5,495 nt of DNA from Candidatus Phaeomarinibacter sp. (GTDB lineage: Bacteria > Pseudomonadota > Alphaproteobacteria > CGMCC-115125). The notes below the pieces were generated by a model. It had not been told where the DNA came from and ran no database searches. It worked only from the letters and a program-made list of their open reading frames with translations. Location: NCBI GenBank assembly GCA_028279995.1, contig JANQMQ010000006.1, positions 1-5,495 of the forward strand, read 5' to 3'. Of the stretch, positions 4,482 through 5,495 are shown piece by piece. Position 1 is the first letter of the stretch; every line of letters begins with the position of its first letter. The translations under genes were made by a program, and so were the position numbers.

Positions 4482-5495
4482 ATGGCTCATTTCTCAAATC
4501 GACTTCTGGCAGCCGTTGCGGCCCTACCCGCAATCGCCATTGCCAGTTCGGCGATCGCCGCCGTAACGCCTGAGATGGCCAAGCGCCTCGACCAGGACCT
4601 CACTCCTTTGGGTTCGGAACGCGCCGGAAATGCCGACGGCACCATTCCTGCCTGGACCGGCGGCATCACGTCTCCCCCCGCAGGGTTCCAGAAGGGTACA
4701 CACCACATCAATCCCTATGCGGGTGAACAACCGTTGTTCACCATCACGCGGGACAACATGGCCCAGTACGCTGACCGAATTGCCGGGCCGCAAAAGGCGC
4801 TGCTGGAGAAGTATGGCGATACATTCAAGATGAATGTCTATAAGTCGCACCGCAGCTGCGCACAGCCGGATTTTGTGTACGAAGCAAATCGCAAGAATGC
4901 GCTGACAGGTCAGATCGTGGATTCGGGCAATGGTGTTGACAATGCCTTCATGGGCAAACCGTTCCCGATCCCCAATTCCGGGTACGAAGTACTGTGGAAC
5001 CACTTCCTCGGCTTTGCCAACCACAAGATCCAGCGCCAGTTTGCTGCCGTGATCCCGACTGCGTCCGGTTCTTACACAAAGTACTCAGCCCAGGACGATG
5101 CGATTGTTCGCTGGAACGATCCGAAGTTCACAACGGCTTCCGACCTCGACAACATCTTTGCGCTGTACATTCTTCACACGCTGGAACCAACCCGCGTGGC
5201 TGGCAATGTCATCCTTGTTCACGAGACACTGAACCGCCTGTCTGACCCTCGCAAGGCATGGCAGTACTCCCCCGGCACCCGCCGCGTTCGCCGCGCCCCC
5301 AACATTGCCTATGACAATCCCGGCACAAATTCGGACGGCGCAACCACATCGGACTCCTTCGGCGGCTACAATGGCGCCCCGGACCGCTACACCTGGACCC
5401 TCAAGGGCCGGCAGGAAGCCTATATCCCGTACAACAATTATGATCTGTACTCGGACAACCTGTCCTACGATGAGATCATTAACCCGCGTCATATC
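4482..5495 (+). CDS. DUF1329-family secreted protein, 3' end outside window
   Basis: The first 338 residues are present and the frame is still open at the window end; family members are usually about 440-460 residues. The N-terminus is a Sec signal peptide: a short polar start with Arg7, a hydrophobic Ala-rich core at 8-22, and likely cleavage after AIA at 24-26. There is no lipobox Cys. The mature part opens with the family signature LTPLGSERAGNADGTIPAWTGG (40-61). It continues with YKSHRSCAQP (120-129), NPYAGEQPLFTIT (77-89) and an Arg-rich YSPGTRRVRRAPN segment (262-274). The family is often described as related to the LolA/LolB lipoprotein-carrier fold and is often found near DUF1302 proteins and RND-type exporters, which suggests envelope or lipid transport. 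The biochemical role is not established. It appears to have its own palindrome-controlled promoter and may begin an operon that continues past the edge. Confidence 0.88.
   Translation, partial: MAHFSNRLLAAVAALPAIAIASSAIAAVTPEMAKRLDQDLTPLGSERAGNADGTIPAWTGGITSPPAGFQKGTHHINPYAGEQPLFTITRDNMAQYADRIAGPQKALLEKYGDTFKMNVYKSHRSCAQPDFVYEANRKNALTGQIVDSGNGVDNAFMGKPFPIPNSGYEVLWNHFLGFANHKIQRQFAAVIPTASGSYTKYSAQDDAIVRWNDPKFTTASDLDNIFALYILHTLEPTRVAGNVILVHETLNRLSDPRKAWQYSPGTRRVRRAPNIAYDNPGTNSDGATTSDSFGGYNGAPDRYTWTLKGRQEAYIPYNNYDLYSDNLSYDEIINPRHI

Noticed and set aside
4524..5024. Minus-strand frame opposite the DUF1329 gene
   Set aside because: The + strand reading gives a signal peptide and family signature over the same bases, and the minus reading gives nothing recognisable.

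Overview
The window reads as chromosomal DNA from an alphaproteobacterium. Codon third positions are rich in G and C, and the ParE and RhlE-type helicase sequences have the wording typical of that class. The genus cannot be fixed from this sequence; a Rhizobiales-like or Parvibaculum-like marine or soil lineage is only a guess. All three protein genes lie on the + strand.

Layout. Positions 94-2139 encode the ATPase/TOPRIM subunit of topoisomerase IV (ParE), with a clear ribosome binding site. Positions 2140-2578 hold a 439-base gap without a convincing protein gene. It contains an inverted repeat, a plausible sigma-70 promoter (2244-2271) and a series of potential RNA hairpins, one with a terminator-like T-rich tail. 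Together these suggest a long structured leader for the next gene, or a small RNA upstream of it. Positions 2579-4276 encode a DEAD-box RNA helicase of the RhlE type. Its long disordered tail alternates acidic and Arg/Gly-rich modules and carries a short hydrophobic motif. Positions 4277-4481 contain two stem-loops (the second followed by T5) and then a compact control region. In that region a perfect 17-bp palindrome overlaps a candidate -10 box. Positions 4482 to the window end encode the first 338 residues of a secreted DUF1329-family protein, cut by the window edge.

How the genes relate. The three genes look like separate transcription units rather than one operon: the gaps are 439 and 205 bases, and each gap has its own promoter-like and terminator-like elements. 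ParE acts in chromosome decatenation, the helicase in RNA remodelling or decay, and the DUF1329 protein in the periplasm or outer membrane. No shared pathway is evident. No defence system, mobile element, tRNA, rRNA or CRISPR array was seen. The most interesting material is non-coding: the structured helicase leader and the palindromic operator-like site in front of the DUF1329 gene. These assignments come from reading the sequence by eye; no folding or database search was run.
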